A stretch of DNA of 64,000 nucleotides from Pseudomonas asgharzadehiana (lineage in GTDB: Bacteria > Pseudomonadota > Gammaproteobacteria > Pseudomonadales > Pseudomonadaceae). Positions 10,701 to 17,506 of the stretch are shown here, in pieces; the stretch's first letter is position 1; the number at the start of each line of letters is the position of its first letter. The DNA lies in contig NZ_CP077079.1 of NCBI RefSeq assembly GCF_019139815.1, forward strand, positions 1,364,001 through 1,428,000, read 5' to 3'. Both the position numbers and the translations under genes were made by a program. The notes below the pieces were generated by a model. It did no database searches. It was not told where the DNA came from and saw only the letters and a list, made by a program, of their open reading frames with translations.

Positions 10701-10821
10701 GCACGATCAGCCAGAACAGCCGCCGCCCGTAACGGCGCGGGGGCGTTTTTTGCGGCAGATAATCCGGGCCGACGTCAAGAATCGCAGCCTTGCTCGAATC
10801 GGTGTGCCGCAGAGCGCCCAT
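7732..10821 (-). CDS. Bifunctional class A penicillin-binding protein (GT51 + transpeptidase)
   Basis: A 1029-residue protein with a cytoplasmic N-terminus and one membrane anchor near residues 32-50 (LFWLIVLMVLAALGYAL). The glycosyltransferase-51 module contains FIENRDLL (about 180) and SAGGSTLATQLEKY (about 222). The transpeptidase module contains the STAK catalytic tetrad (Ser near 511) and the KTGTG triad (near 940). It should polymerise and cross-link peptidoglycan at the periplasmic face of the inner membrane. It is longer than typical PonA/MrcB (about 770-850 residues) and its GT motif context differs, so it is an additional, non-canonical class A PBP. It is transcribed alone, divergently from the permease gene. 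Confidence 0.85.
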   Translation of the reverse strand: MGALRHTDSSKAAILDVGPDYLPQKTPPRRYGRRLFWLIVLMVLAALGYALSREMGTSRWQARQLSRWAADLDYRLAPGASDAQVYPGAGPFDKRLGYSDLPQLLPRLIKRDYVIVEQARFSAALLDYTRHGLFVPYAEKIQAGLSITDCRAAPLYHFNYPQQLYNDFAAIPPLVVNSLLFIENRDLLDPARPQANPAVDWPRFGMAAWSQVARVLNLPGQSAGGSTLATQLEKYRHSPDGLTQSGGEKIRQMLSASVRAYANGPDTVHARQAIVRDYLNSVPLSAVPGHGEVHGMAEGLRVWYGADFVQVNQALSSRAQDAPSLAQRGLALRQVLSLMIAQRRPSYYLTKGRDDLAQLTDSHLRLLAQNGVLEPALLTAALASKVRYRDWQQQPTLQMIDTNKGISAARSRLAALLDRPLYDLDRLDLSATSTLQGQLQEQVTAYLKHLADPVYAAEVGLLGERLLTPASTPQVRYSFTLFERTADGARVRVQTDNTDQPFDINEGSKLELGSTAKLRVLTTYLQIVAQLHDRYAASTPAALKKIEVAEHDNISRWALDYLRQNPGKPLADMLDAALNRTYSASPGEAFFTGGGLHRFHNFRNEDNGRNPTLRDALRESINLPFIRLMRDLVRYSTYTSANNSAQLLKDDSEPRRQEYLAQFADREGTTFLLKFWKKYQKKDTQARLETFLDGLHPTAIRLAAVHRYLLPEASRESFNRFVRSRLAGAKNQQPLTDKRLDALYDSYGPGAYDLPDQGYIAKVHPLDLWLLGYLINHPDATFSEIVKASQFERQEVYSWLFKSRHQSARDSRIRTMLEVEAFLDIHQRWKAVGYPFDHLVPSLATAIGSSGDRPAALAELMGIILNDGVRIPVLRIDSLHFAAGTPYEVRLINDPNRARRVMPSEVATALRGALSQVVDAGTAKRVAGSFKLDDGTPLAMGGKTGTGDNRIEAIGAGGRILSSKSINRTATFVFYIGDHHFGTLTAFVPGSTAQNFKFTSALPVQVLKGMAPLLMPYLQPAGPLRCAVQ

Positions 10822-11076
10822 AGTCGATTGATCCCTTCAAGCAGATTGATCGGACTTGTCTGAAGCTTAGTCGCAGATTGGCGCCGCTCAGGAATTTTTG
10901 TCGGCGCCGGCGCCACGCAAGGCTGCCGGAATCGCCCGTGCCAGAGCGCTTACGACCAAGGCAGGGGAATGACCGTGCACCAAGGCTGTGCAATACTCGC
11001 CGGCGTTTTGGCTCACAAAGCCGCAGCGTCGGCGTGAAGTGACGGCTGATCGGCCAATGCTCCGCCACTCATCTCC

Positions 11077-11084
11077 AATAACAA
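11077..11084 (+). promoter_or_regulatory. Hfq/Crc-type A-rich (CA) motif before permease start
   Basis: AATAACAA matches the AANAANAA motif bound by Hfq with Crc in Pseudomonas. It lies directly beside the GACGAGG ribosome-binding region of the permease. This suggests catabolite repression at translation. The motif is short, so chance is possible. Confidence 0.4.
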
Positions 11085-11101
11085 GACGAGGTTGTAACCT
11101 T

Positions 11102-12514
11102 ATGCCCGTAGGCAATCACCTGCCCCACGGCGAGACCGCTCAAGGCGGCCCGCTCAAACGCGAACTCGGCGAACGGCATATTCGCTTGATGGCGCTCGGT
11201 GCCTGTATCGGCGTCGGTCTGTTTTTAGGTTCGGCCAAGGCCATCGAAATGGCCGGCCCGGCGATCATGCTTTCCTACATCATTGGCGGCCTGGCGATTC
11301 TGGTGATCATGCGCGCCCTCGGTGAGATGGCCGTACACAACCCGGTGGCCGGCTCGTTCAGCCGCTACGCCCAGGACTATCTCGGCCCGTTGGCGGGTTT
11401 TCTCACCGGCTGGAACTACTGGTTCCTGTGGCTGGTAACGTGCGTCGCCGAGATCACCGCCGTGGCCGTGTATATGGGCGTGTGGTTCCCCGATGTGCCG
11501 CGCTGGATCTGGGCGCTGGCCGCCCTGGTGAGCATGGGCACCATCAACCTGATCGCGGTAAAGGCCTTCGGTGAATTCGAATTCTGGTTCGCCCTGATCA
11601 AGATCGTCACGATCATCGCCATGGTCATCGGCGGCGTCGGCATCATCGCTTTCGGTTTCGGCAACGATGGCGTGGCGTTGGGCGTCTCCAACCTGTGGGC
11701 CCATGGCGGCTTTATGCCCAATGGCGTGACCGGTGTGTTGATGTCGTTGCAAATGGTGATGTTCGCGTACCTGGGCGTGGAGATGATCGGCCTCACCGCC
11801 GGCGAAGCGCGCAACCCGCAAAAGACCATACCGAATGCCATCGGCTCGGTGTTCTGGCGCATCCTGTTGTTCTATGTCGGCGCGTTGTTCGTGATCCTGT
11901 CGATCTACCCGTGGAATGAAATCGGCACCCAGGGCAGCCCCTTCGTGATGACCTTCGAGCGCCTGGGCATCAAGACGGCGGCGGGAATCATCAACTTCGT
12001 GGTGATCACGGCGGCGTTGTCGTCCTGCAACGGCGGCATTTTCAGTACCGGGCGCATGCTCTACAGCCTGGCGCAAAACGGCCAGGCGCCGGCGACGTTC
12101 GCCACCACCTCCCGCAACGGCGTACCGCGCCGGGCGCTGCTGCTGTCGATTTTTGCCTTGCTGCTGGGCGTGTTGCTCAACTACCTGGTGCCCGAAAAAG
12201 TCTTTGTGTGGGTAACCTCGATTGCCACCTTCGGCGCGATCTGGACCTGGGTGATGATCCTGCTGGCGCAACTCAAATTCCGCCGGAGCCTCAGCCCGGC
12301 CGAACAAAAGGCCCTGAAATACCGCATGTGGCTCTACCCCGTCAGCTCGTACCTGGCCCTGGCCTTCCTGGTGCTGGTGGTGGGCTTGATGGCGTACTTC
12401 CCGGACACGCGCGTGGCGTTGTACATCGGCCCCGCGTTCCTGGTGCTGCTGACCGTGTTGTTCTACGTGTTCAAGTTGCAGCCGACCCAAACGGCGGCAC
12501 GCTCAGAGGCCTGA
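11102..12514 (+). CDS. Amino-acid permease, APC superfamily (ProY/AroP-like)
   Basis: A 470-residue integral membrane protein with about 12 hydrophobic segments and the family signature near the N-terminus: LGERHIRLMALGACIGVGLF, then AGPAIMLSYIIGG and ALGEMAVHNPVAGSF. These are typical of the AAT family (proline, aromatic, GABA and histidine permeases), which import amino acids by proton symport. The substrate cannot be fixed from sequence; ProY-like proline or histidine transport is the best guess. The ATG at 11102 (MPVGNHLPHGE) is chosen because GAGG lies just upstream and because the extra N-terminal residues of the longer frame look non-coding. A strong terminator follows. Confidence 0.88.
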   Translation: MPVGNHLPHGETAQGGPLKRELGERHIRLMALGACIGVGLFLGSAKAIEMAGPAIMLSYIIGGLAILVIMRALGEMAVHNPVAGSFSRYAQDYLGPLAGFLTGWNYWFLWLVTCVAEITAVAVYMGVWFPDVPRWIWALAALVSMGTINLIAVKAFGEFEFWFALIKIVTIIAMVIGGVGIIAFGFGNDGVALGVSNLWAHGGFMPNGVTGVLMSLQMVMFAYLGVEMIGLTAGEARNPQKTIPNAIGSVFWRILLFYVGALFVILSIYPWNEIGTQGSPFVMTFERLGIKTAAGIINFVVITAALSSCNGGIFSTGRMLYSLAQNGQAPATFATTSRNGVPRRALLLSIFALLLGVLLNYLVPEKVFVWVTSIATFGAIWTWVMILLAQLKFRRSLSPAEQKALKYRMWLYPVSSYLALAFLVLVVGLMAYFPDTRVALYIGPAFLVLLTVLFYVFKLQPTQTAARSEA

Positions 12515-12530
12515 CCGCCCAATGCCTAAC

Positions 12531-12565
12531 AAAAAGCCCCTGGATCGGGGCTTTTTGTTTTTTTT
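12531..12565 (+). terminator. Rho-independent terminator after permease
   Basis: AAAAAGCCCC, TGGATC loop, GGGGCTTTTT: a 10-bp stem followed by a further T-rich run to 12565. It lies 17 nt after the permease stop codon and separates that gene from the toxin-antitoxin pair. Confidence 0.92.
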
Positions 12566-12669
12566 GCAGGTGGGTTTTTGGGCTTGAATGCCGGCCTTTC
12601 GTCGGTACCTGCCTATCTGTAACTGAATTAAGACTAAAATCGGTCGCACTGCCAGGCGAGGGCCAACCC

Positions 12670-12942
12670 ATGAAGTTTTCATCTCAGATAAAACCGATCA
12701 GCTATTTGAAAAGCCACACGGCTGAAATCGTTAAAACGCTCACGGAAAGCCGCGAACCACTGGTTATCACCCAAAACGGTGAAGCCAAGCTGGTGGTAAT
12801 GGATGTAAAAAGTTTCGAAGAACAGGCAGAAACCATGGCCTTGTTGAAGCTGCTGGCCTTGGGTAATCGACAGATTGAACACCAGCAGTTTCAGGACCTG
12901 GAGGACGTGTTCGCGGAACTGGACAAGGATGATGGTCAATGA
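12670..12942 (+). CDS. Phd/YefM-family antitoxin
   Basis: A 90-residue protein beginning MKFSSQIKPISYLKSHTAEI. The N-terminal half has the Phd/YefM DNA-binding and dimerisation pattern (LTESREPLVITQNGEAKLVV). The acidic C-terminal tail (DLEDVFAELDKDDGQ) would wrap the toxin. It should neutralise the ParE/RelE-like toxin encoded next and repress their shared promoter. Its last codons overlap the toxin start by 4 bp (ATGA), the usual coupled arrangement. The ATG at 12670 is preceded by GGCGAGGGCC. Confidence 0.88.
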   Translation: MKFSSQIKPISYLKSHTAEIVKTLTESREPLVITQNGEAKLVVMDVKSFEEQAETMALLKLLALGNRQIEHQQFQDLEDVFAELDKDDGQ

Positions 12943-13262
12943 CGTTCAGAGTCGTGATGTTGCATTCGGCCAAAAGCGACCTGAAAGACATTAAGTCCTA
13001 CCTGATCGGTCAGTTTTCGACATCGACCTGGCAACACACCTATGAGTCGTTGAAGCAGGCCCTGCGCTGTCTCGAAACGCTGCCTTATGCGGGCCCGGTA
13101 CCTGAAGAGATTGAGAGGTTGAATCTCATCCAGTATCGGCAGGTGGTCAGCGGGATGAACCGGATCATCTACGAAATTCGCGACAATACGGTCTACATCC
13201 ACATCATTGGCGACACCCGAAAAAACCTGCAGGCGCTGCTGTTGAAACGACTCATGAAGTAA
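12939..13262 (+). CDS. ParE/RelE-superfamily toxin
   Basis: A 107-residue protein. VVMLHSAKSDLKDIKSYLI, the LPYAGPVPEEI segment and the C-terminal strand region GMNRIIYEIRDNTVYIHII are characteristic of the ParE/RelE fold. ParE members poison DNA gyrase and RelE members cleave mRNA on the ribosome. The sequence looks closer to ParE, but the target is not certain. Translation is coupled to the antitoxin by the 4-bp overlap. The pair sits between a terminated permease gene and a convergent opgC-like gene, so it is a self-contained cassette. Confidence 0.87.
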   Translation: MTFRVVMLHSAKSDLKDIKSYLIGQFSTSTWQHTYESLKQALRCLETLPYAGPVPEEIERLNLIQYRQVVSGMNRIIYEIRDNTVYIHIIGDTRKNLQALLLKRLMK

Positions 13263-13270
13263 AAAGAGGC

Positions 13271-14389
13271 CTAGGCACTCTGAGGGTGTTGGCTCAACCG
13301 CTTGTTCAGCTCCAGCCAGGCCGCCAGCAGCGCCATCAAGCCGGCGCCCACCAGCGCCGTGAAAAGCTGCATGACGAAGGCATCACCGGCCAGCGCGTTG
13401 ACCATGTCCGCCAACGGCGCCAGCAGCACGCCCAGGCAAAACACCTCCAGGGAAAAACGCCCCATGCGGCAGGTTTGCCGGGCCAGCCAATGCTCTGTCC
13501 AGGCGCGGCCCGGCAGCAGTTTGGCGGTGACATAGGCCAGTGCCAAAAAGTGCAGCAAGCGCACCGGCGACAAGTCGGTCTTGCTGATCGGGTAGAGCAG
13601 GTTGCTGAGTGCGGGCGGCATCCACGCGTCGTGGACCTCGGGCCAACGCCAGGACAGGGTGATCACGCCTGCGGCAAGCACATAGGCGGCGGCCACGATG
13701 AACAGCGGTTGCCTGCACAGCCCACGGGGTTTCACCGGGCGCGGCCGGCCGGCATGTAGCGCCGCCGCGCCGCCGAGTACAAACAGCAACTGCCAGGTCA
13801 CCGGGTTGAAGTACCACACACCGTCGGCAATCGCGCGCAGGTTCCAGCCCATCCAGGGCGCCAGTAAATACACGGTGGCCGACACGGCCACCACCGCCCC
13901 CGTGTAGCGCAGCATCAACGGCAGCACCAGCGACAGGCCGGCCAGCAGCACGATATACAGCGGCAGCGGGTCCATCAGGTTGGGTTTGAAGCGCAGCAAC
14001 AACTCATCGGTCAGGGCTTGCTGCGGGTTGGTGATGAAGTGCGTCAAGCCCATCTCCTGGACCAGGTCGCGGGTTTCCACCTTGCTGTTGGCGAAGAACA
14101 CGATGCCCATCAGGATCGCCAACAAAAAGATATGCACCACGTACAACACCCAGGTGCGCCGCAGGATCTTCAGGCCGGCCATCCAATAACCCTCGCGCTG
14201 CAAGACCTTGCCATAGGCCAGTACCGAGGCGTAGCCGGCGAGGAACACGAACACCTCCGCCGCATCGCTGAAGCCGATATTGCGCAGGGTAATCTGGCCG
14301 AGGGGGTTGTGGGGCACGTGATCCCAGAAAATGAAGATCAACGCCAGGCCGCGAAAAAAATCGATGCGCGGGTCGCGTCCGTTCAGCAT
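13271..14389 (-). CDS. opgC: OpgC-like membrane acyltransferase
   Basis: A 372-residue polytopic membrane protein starting MLNGRDPRIDFFRGLALIFI. The opening block, with GFSDAAEVFVFLAGYASVLA and ITNPQQALTDELLL, fits the OpgC family within acyltransferase-3 proteins. OpgC succinylates osmoregulated periplasmic glucans in enteric bacteria. In Pseudomonas several OpgC-domain proteins exist, so the acceptor here is uncertain. About ten hydrophobic segments are visible. It is a single gene, convergent with the toxin gene, with an 8-bp gap. Confidence 0.8.
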   Translation of the reverse strand: MLNGRDPRIDFFRGLALIFIFWDHVPHNPLGQITLRNIGFSDAAEVFVFLAGYASVLAYGKVLQREGYWMAGLKILRRTWVLYVVHIFLLAILMGIVFFANSKVETRDLVQEMGLTHFITNPQQALTDELLLRFKPNLMDPLPLYIVLLAGLSLVLPLMLRYTGAVVAVSATVYLLAPWMGWNLRAIADGVWYFNPVTWQLLFVLGGAAALHAGRPRPVKPRGLCRQPLFIVAAAYVLAAGVITLSWRWPEVHDAWMPPALSNLLYPISKTDLSPVRLLHFLALAYVTAKLLPGRAWTEHWLARQTCRMGRFSLEVFCLGVLLAPLADMVNALAGDAFVMQLFTALVGAGLMALLAAWLELNKRLSQHPQSA

Positions 14390-14613
14390 GGCAGCGGGCT
14401 CTTGAACAAAGGGTTTAGTAAGGACCGAAAGGCGTCGCCGATGTCATACGCCGTGCGTCGGGCGGGCGCAGGTTGGCGGGATTTGTAAGCAATTGCAAAG
14501 GTTGGGTATTACAGAATGTCTCAATTGCGCAGGCGGCGTACCTGTTAGATCTGACAGTAGACGCACCGCTCGGGGCTGTGGCTTGCTGAGCTCAGCCGCA
14601 ATAGGACGACGGT

Positions 14614-14988
14614 ATGAACAGACTGTGGAAGGGCTTCTCCAGCTACACAGTGATTGGCATCGCCAACACGGTGATCCATTGGCAGCTGTTTTTCGTGTTC
14701 AGGGCCGCGTTCGAGTTCAGTCAGGCCATGAGCAACCTCTTCGCCTTTTGCGTGGCGGCGTCGTTCTCCTTTTATATGAATGCGCTCTACACCTTCGCCA
14801 TGCCGGCCTCGCTGCCCCGCTATGGGCTGTTCATGTTGTGCCTGGGCGGTTTGAGCCTGGGCGTGGGCTGGCTGGGCGACCACTGGCGCGTGCCCGGGCT
14901 GGTCACGGTGCTGGTGTTTTCGCTGGTGAGCCTGGTCTGGGGGTTCCTGCTTTCGCGCCTGGTGGTGTTTCGTGAGCGTGCGCGGTGA
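14614..14988 (+). CDS. gtrA: GtrA-family flippase-like membrane protein
   Basis: A 124-residue protein with four hydrophobic segments. It shows the GtrA pattern: FSSYTVIGIANTVIHWQLFF near the N-terminus and MSNLFAFCVAASFSFYMNALYTF in the middle. GtrA is thought to flip undecaprenyl-phosphate glucose to the periplasmic side. It is the first gene of a three-gene cassette, and its stop codon overlaps the next start (GTGA). The 224 bp upstream separate it from the divergent opgC-like gene; no clear promoter was recognised there. Confidence 0.88.
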   Translation: MNRLWKGFSSYTVIGIANTVIHWQLFFVFRAAFEFSQAMSNLFAFCVAASFSFYMNALYTFAMPASLPRYGLFMLCLGGLSLGVGWLGDHWRVPGLVTVLVFSLVSLVWGFLLSRLVVFRERAR

Positions 14989-15953
14989 GGATCTCGCTGG
15001 TGGTGCCGCTGTTTAACGAGGAACAGGCGGTGGGCGAGTTCTACCGCGTCGTTCGCCAGGAGTCGACGCTGCATGGCCACACCGTGCAGATGGTGCTGAT
15101 CAACGATGGCAGCACCGACCGCACCGCCGAATACGCCGGCGCGATTGCCCTGGCCGACAGCAACGTGGTGCTGATCAACTTCTCGCGCAACTTCGGCAAG
15201 GAAGCGGCACTGTTCGCCGGGCTGGAGTACGCCACGGGTGACGCCGTGATCCCCATCGACGCGGACCTGCAAGACCCGGTCGAGGTCATCCCGCAGTTGG
15301 TTGCCGAATGGCAAAAAGGCGCTGATGTGGTGCTGGCCAAACGTCGCAATCGCGTCAGCGACGGCTACCTCAAGCGCCACAGCGCGTCGCTGTTCTATCA
15401 CCTGCTCAACCGCATCGCCTACACCCACATCGAAGAAAACGTCGGCGACTTCCGGCTGATGGACCGCAAGGTGGTGGACGTGATCAAGGCATTGCCCGAG
15501 CAGCAATTGTTTATGAAGGGCGTGCTGTCCTGGGCGGGCTTTCGCGTGGCCATCGTCGAATACGACCGCGCCCCCCGCAGCAACGGCCAGAGCAAGTTCA
15601 ACGCGTGGAAACTGTGGAACCTGGCGTTGGACGGCATCACCTCATTCAGCACCGTGCCGCTGCGGTTGTGGAGTTATATCGGCGGTTGTATCTCGCTGCT
15701 GGCGCTGGTGTATGCGGGGTTTCTGGTGATGGACAAAGTGCTGTTCGGCAATGACGTGCCGGGGTATCCGTCGGTGATGACGGCGATCTTGTTTCTGGGT
15801 GGGGTGCAACTGATAGGAATCGGCATATTGGGGGAGTATGTGGGGCGCATTTATATGGAGGCCAAGCATCGGCCGCGGTATGTGGTGCAAGAGGTAGTGA
15901 GGCAGGCCGTCCAAGGAAATGAATGTGAGGACGTGAGCAATGTGGGCCAATAG
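14985..15953 (+). CDS. gtrB: GtrB-type bactoprenol glycosyltransferase (GT2)
   Basis: A 322-residue protein with a GTG start that overlaps gtrA by 4 bp. The GT-A nucleotide-sugar domain covers about residues 1-220 with VPLFNEEQAVGEF, INDGSTDRTAEYA and the metal-binding DADLQDP. The region from RAPRSNGQSKFNAWKLWNLA leads into two C-terminal membrane helices. This is the GtrB/DPM1-like organisation: transfer of a sugar from UDP-sugar to undecaprenyl phosphate at the cytoplasmic face. It works with GtrA and the serotype-specific transferase encoded next, which it overlaps by 14 bp. Confidence 0.9.
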   Translation: MRISLVVPLFNEEQAVGEFYRVVRQESTLHGHTVQMVLINDGSTDRTAEYAGAIALADSNVVLINFSRNFGKEAALFAGLEYATGDAVIPIDADLQDPVEVIPQLVAEWQKGADVVLAKRRNRVSDGYLKRHSASLFYHLLNRIAYTHIEENVGDFRLMDRKVVDVIKALPEQQLFMKGVLSWAGFRVAIVEYDRAPRSNGQSKFNAWKLWNLALDGITSFSTVPLRLWSYIGGCISLLALVYAGFLVMDKVLFGNDVPGYPSVMTAILFLGGVQLIGIGILGEYVGRIYMEAKHRPRYVVQEVVRQAVQGNECEDVSNVGQ

Positions 15954-17466
15954 GGTATTGAGCAGGCGGGAAGTCTTTGGTTTTTTCCTAGCAGCGTCGA
16001 TGCTGTATGCGTTTCCTGTTATTCATGCCGATTTCCGGTATATCGACGACAACTGGCGATCGCTGTTATTGGAATATGATCTTTGGCGCGACCAGGGCCG
16101 AATCTTGCTGGATTTTATGCTCAAGGGCCTTTCGTTCGCGCCGGCCAAGATAAATATGTTCCCACTGCCTCTGTTGATAGCCATGTTGGTCATTGCTACA
16201 GCGATGACCAGTGTGACGTTGTACTTCTTTTCGCGACCCTCGCTGATGACCTGCCTGGTGTTCTTACCGCTATTGTGCAATCCGTTTTTCCTGGGGAATC
16301 TGACCTATCAATATGATGGGCCAGGAATGGTGTTGGCGGTGGCAGCCGCTCTCTATGCACTCACCAATAATGCCAAATCCACGGGCTTGCGCTGTGCCGT
16401 CTCGGCCCTGTTGATTGCTGTTGTCCTGGGGTTATATCAACTGACCGTAAGTGTATTTGTGGGGCTGTGCGTCGTTGAGTTTGTGTGGAGTGTTAGAAAC
16501 AAACTTCCGGTCAAGGATGTGTTGTCGGCGGTTCTAGTCCGGGGCCTGCAACTGACAGTGGGCGGGGTGATTTATTTCCTCACGGCCTTTCAGTCTGCGA
16601 GCAGTGAGCGCGGCCGGTTCCTGCCGCTGGACAGCTACTGGCTGGAGCAAGTCGGCGCCAAGCTGATGTTTACCCTGGACAAGGTGATGCTGTTATTCAA
16701 CCCCGTGCTGTGGGCTATTGCCGTTGTACTGTTGGCGGCTGCGGCTACCAGCTATTTGATCGTGGTCAAGCAGATTCCCGAGATGACGGGAAGCATCCTT
16801 GGCAAAGCGGTGATAAGCGTCTTGTATCTTTTGGTCGTTCCAATCCTCGCTTTATGTGTGCCTGGCGTCATGTTGCTGCTCGTCGGGGATGATGTGGATG
16901 CGCGAAACTATATTGGATTTTCGGTGGTGCTGGTGTTTGTGTTTTTGCTGAGTCATGAGTTGTTTATTCGCGTGTTCAAGAGCGCAACCTGTGTCTTAGT
17001 GGTGCCGACGGTTTTCATGTTTTCGTTGTGCTATGCCTATGGTCAGGTGCTGATAGCGAAGAAGGAATTGCAAACTGCAACGGCCACTTATATTGCCTAT
17101 GACCTGATGTCATACAACGAGCTTAATACCAAGAAGGTGTTTTACTATTTGTCCCATCCGGTGTCGGTCAATTGGATTCCTGGCGCCCACGGCGCAATGA
17201 CGCAGATGCCGGTGCAGCGTTATATTTTAAGTAGCTCGAATGCCATGTTGTTTCCGGAATTTTTTCCAAGGATCGGTATAACCAACGTTGTGAATGGCTA
17301 CTTCAAGGGTTTTCAGGCCGAGATAAATGCGCTGAAAACACAGCCGTGCAAGACCGTTGTGAATAATCCGTTTTATGCAATCTGCGTGGTCGGTGACAGT
17401 GGTTTTATTACGCTCAAGTACAGGGCCGATCCCGAGGACTACACGGAGCAGTTCAAGCGAGATTGA
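15940..17466 (+). CDS. GtrII-like polytopic glucosyltransferase (third gtr gene)
   Basis: A 508-residue protein with about ten to eleven hydrophobic segments. An early periplasmic acidic motif (FRYIDDNWRS) and the following YDLWRDQGRILLDFMLKG resemble the GtrII/GtrC glucosyltransferase family. Such proteins move the lipid-linked sugar onto O-antigen or another surface glycan in the periplasm and are the variable, specificity-giving member of gtr operons. By eye it is noticeably more A+T-rich than its neighbours (many ttt, ata and tat codons), consistent with horizontal exchange. It overlaps gtrB by 14 bp. A weak stem-loop follows. The acceptor glycan is unknown. Confidence 0.8.
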   Translation: MWANRVLSRREVFGFFLAASMLYAFPVIHADFRYIDDNWRSLLLEYDLWRDQGRILLDFMLKGLSFAPAKINMFPLPLLIAMLVIATAMTSVTLYFFSRPSLMTCLVFLPLLCNPFFLGNLTYQYDGPGMVLAVAAALYALTNNAKSTGLRCAVSALLIAVVLGLYQLTVSVFVGLCVVEFVWSVRNKLPVKDVLSAVLVRGLQLTVGGVIYFLTAFQSASSERGRFLPLDSYWLEQVGAKLMFTLDKVMLLFNPVLWAIAVVLLAAAATSYLIVVKQIPEMTGSILGKAVISVLYLLVVPILALCVPGVMLLLVGDDVDARNYIGFSVVLVFVFLLSHELFIRVFKSATCVLVVPTVFMFSLCYAYGQVLIAKKELQTATATYIAYDLMSYNELNTKKVFYYLSHPVSVNWIPGAHGAMTQMPVQRYILSSSNAMLFPEFFPRIGITNVVNGYFKGFQAEINALKTQPCKTVVNNPFYAICVVGDSGFITLKYRADPEDYTEQFKRD

Positions 17467-17474
17467 TGCACAGT

Positions 17475-17494
17475 CGCCCATCGTTGGATGGGCG
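17475..17494 (+). terminator. Stem-loop after gtr cassette
   Basis: CGCCCATC and GATGGGCG pair around GTTG, 8 nt beyond the third gtr gene's stop codon. No T-run follows, so it may be an mRNA-end stabiliser or a weak or Rho-assisted terminator between the convergent genes. Confidence 0.4.
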
Positions 17495-17506
17495 CATGTA
17501 TTCGCG

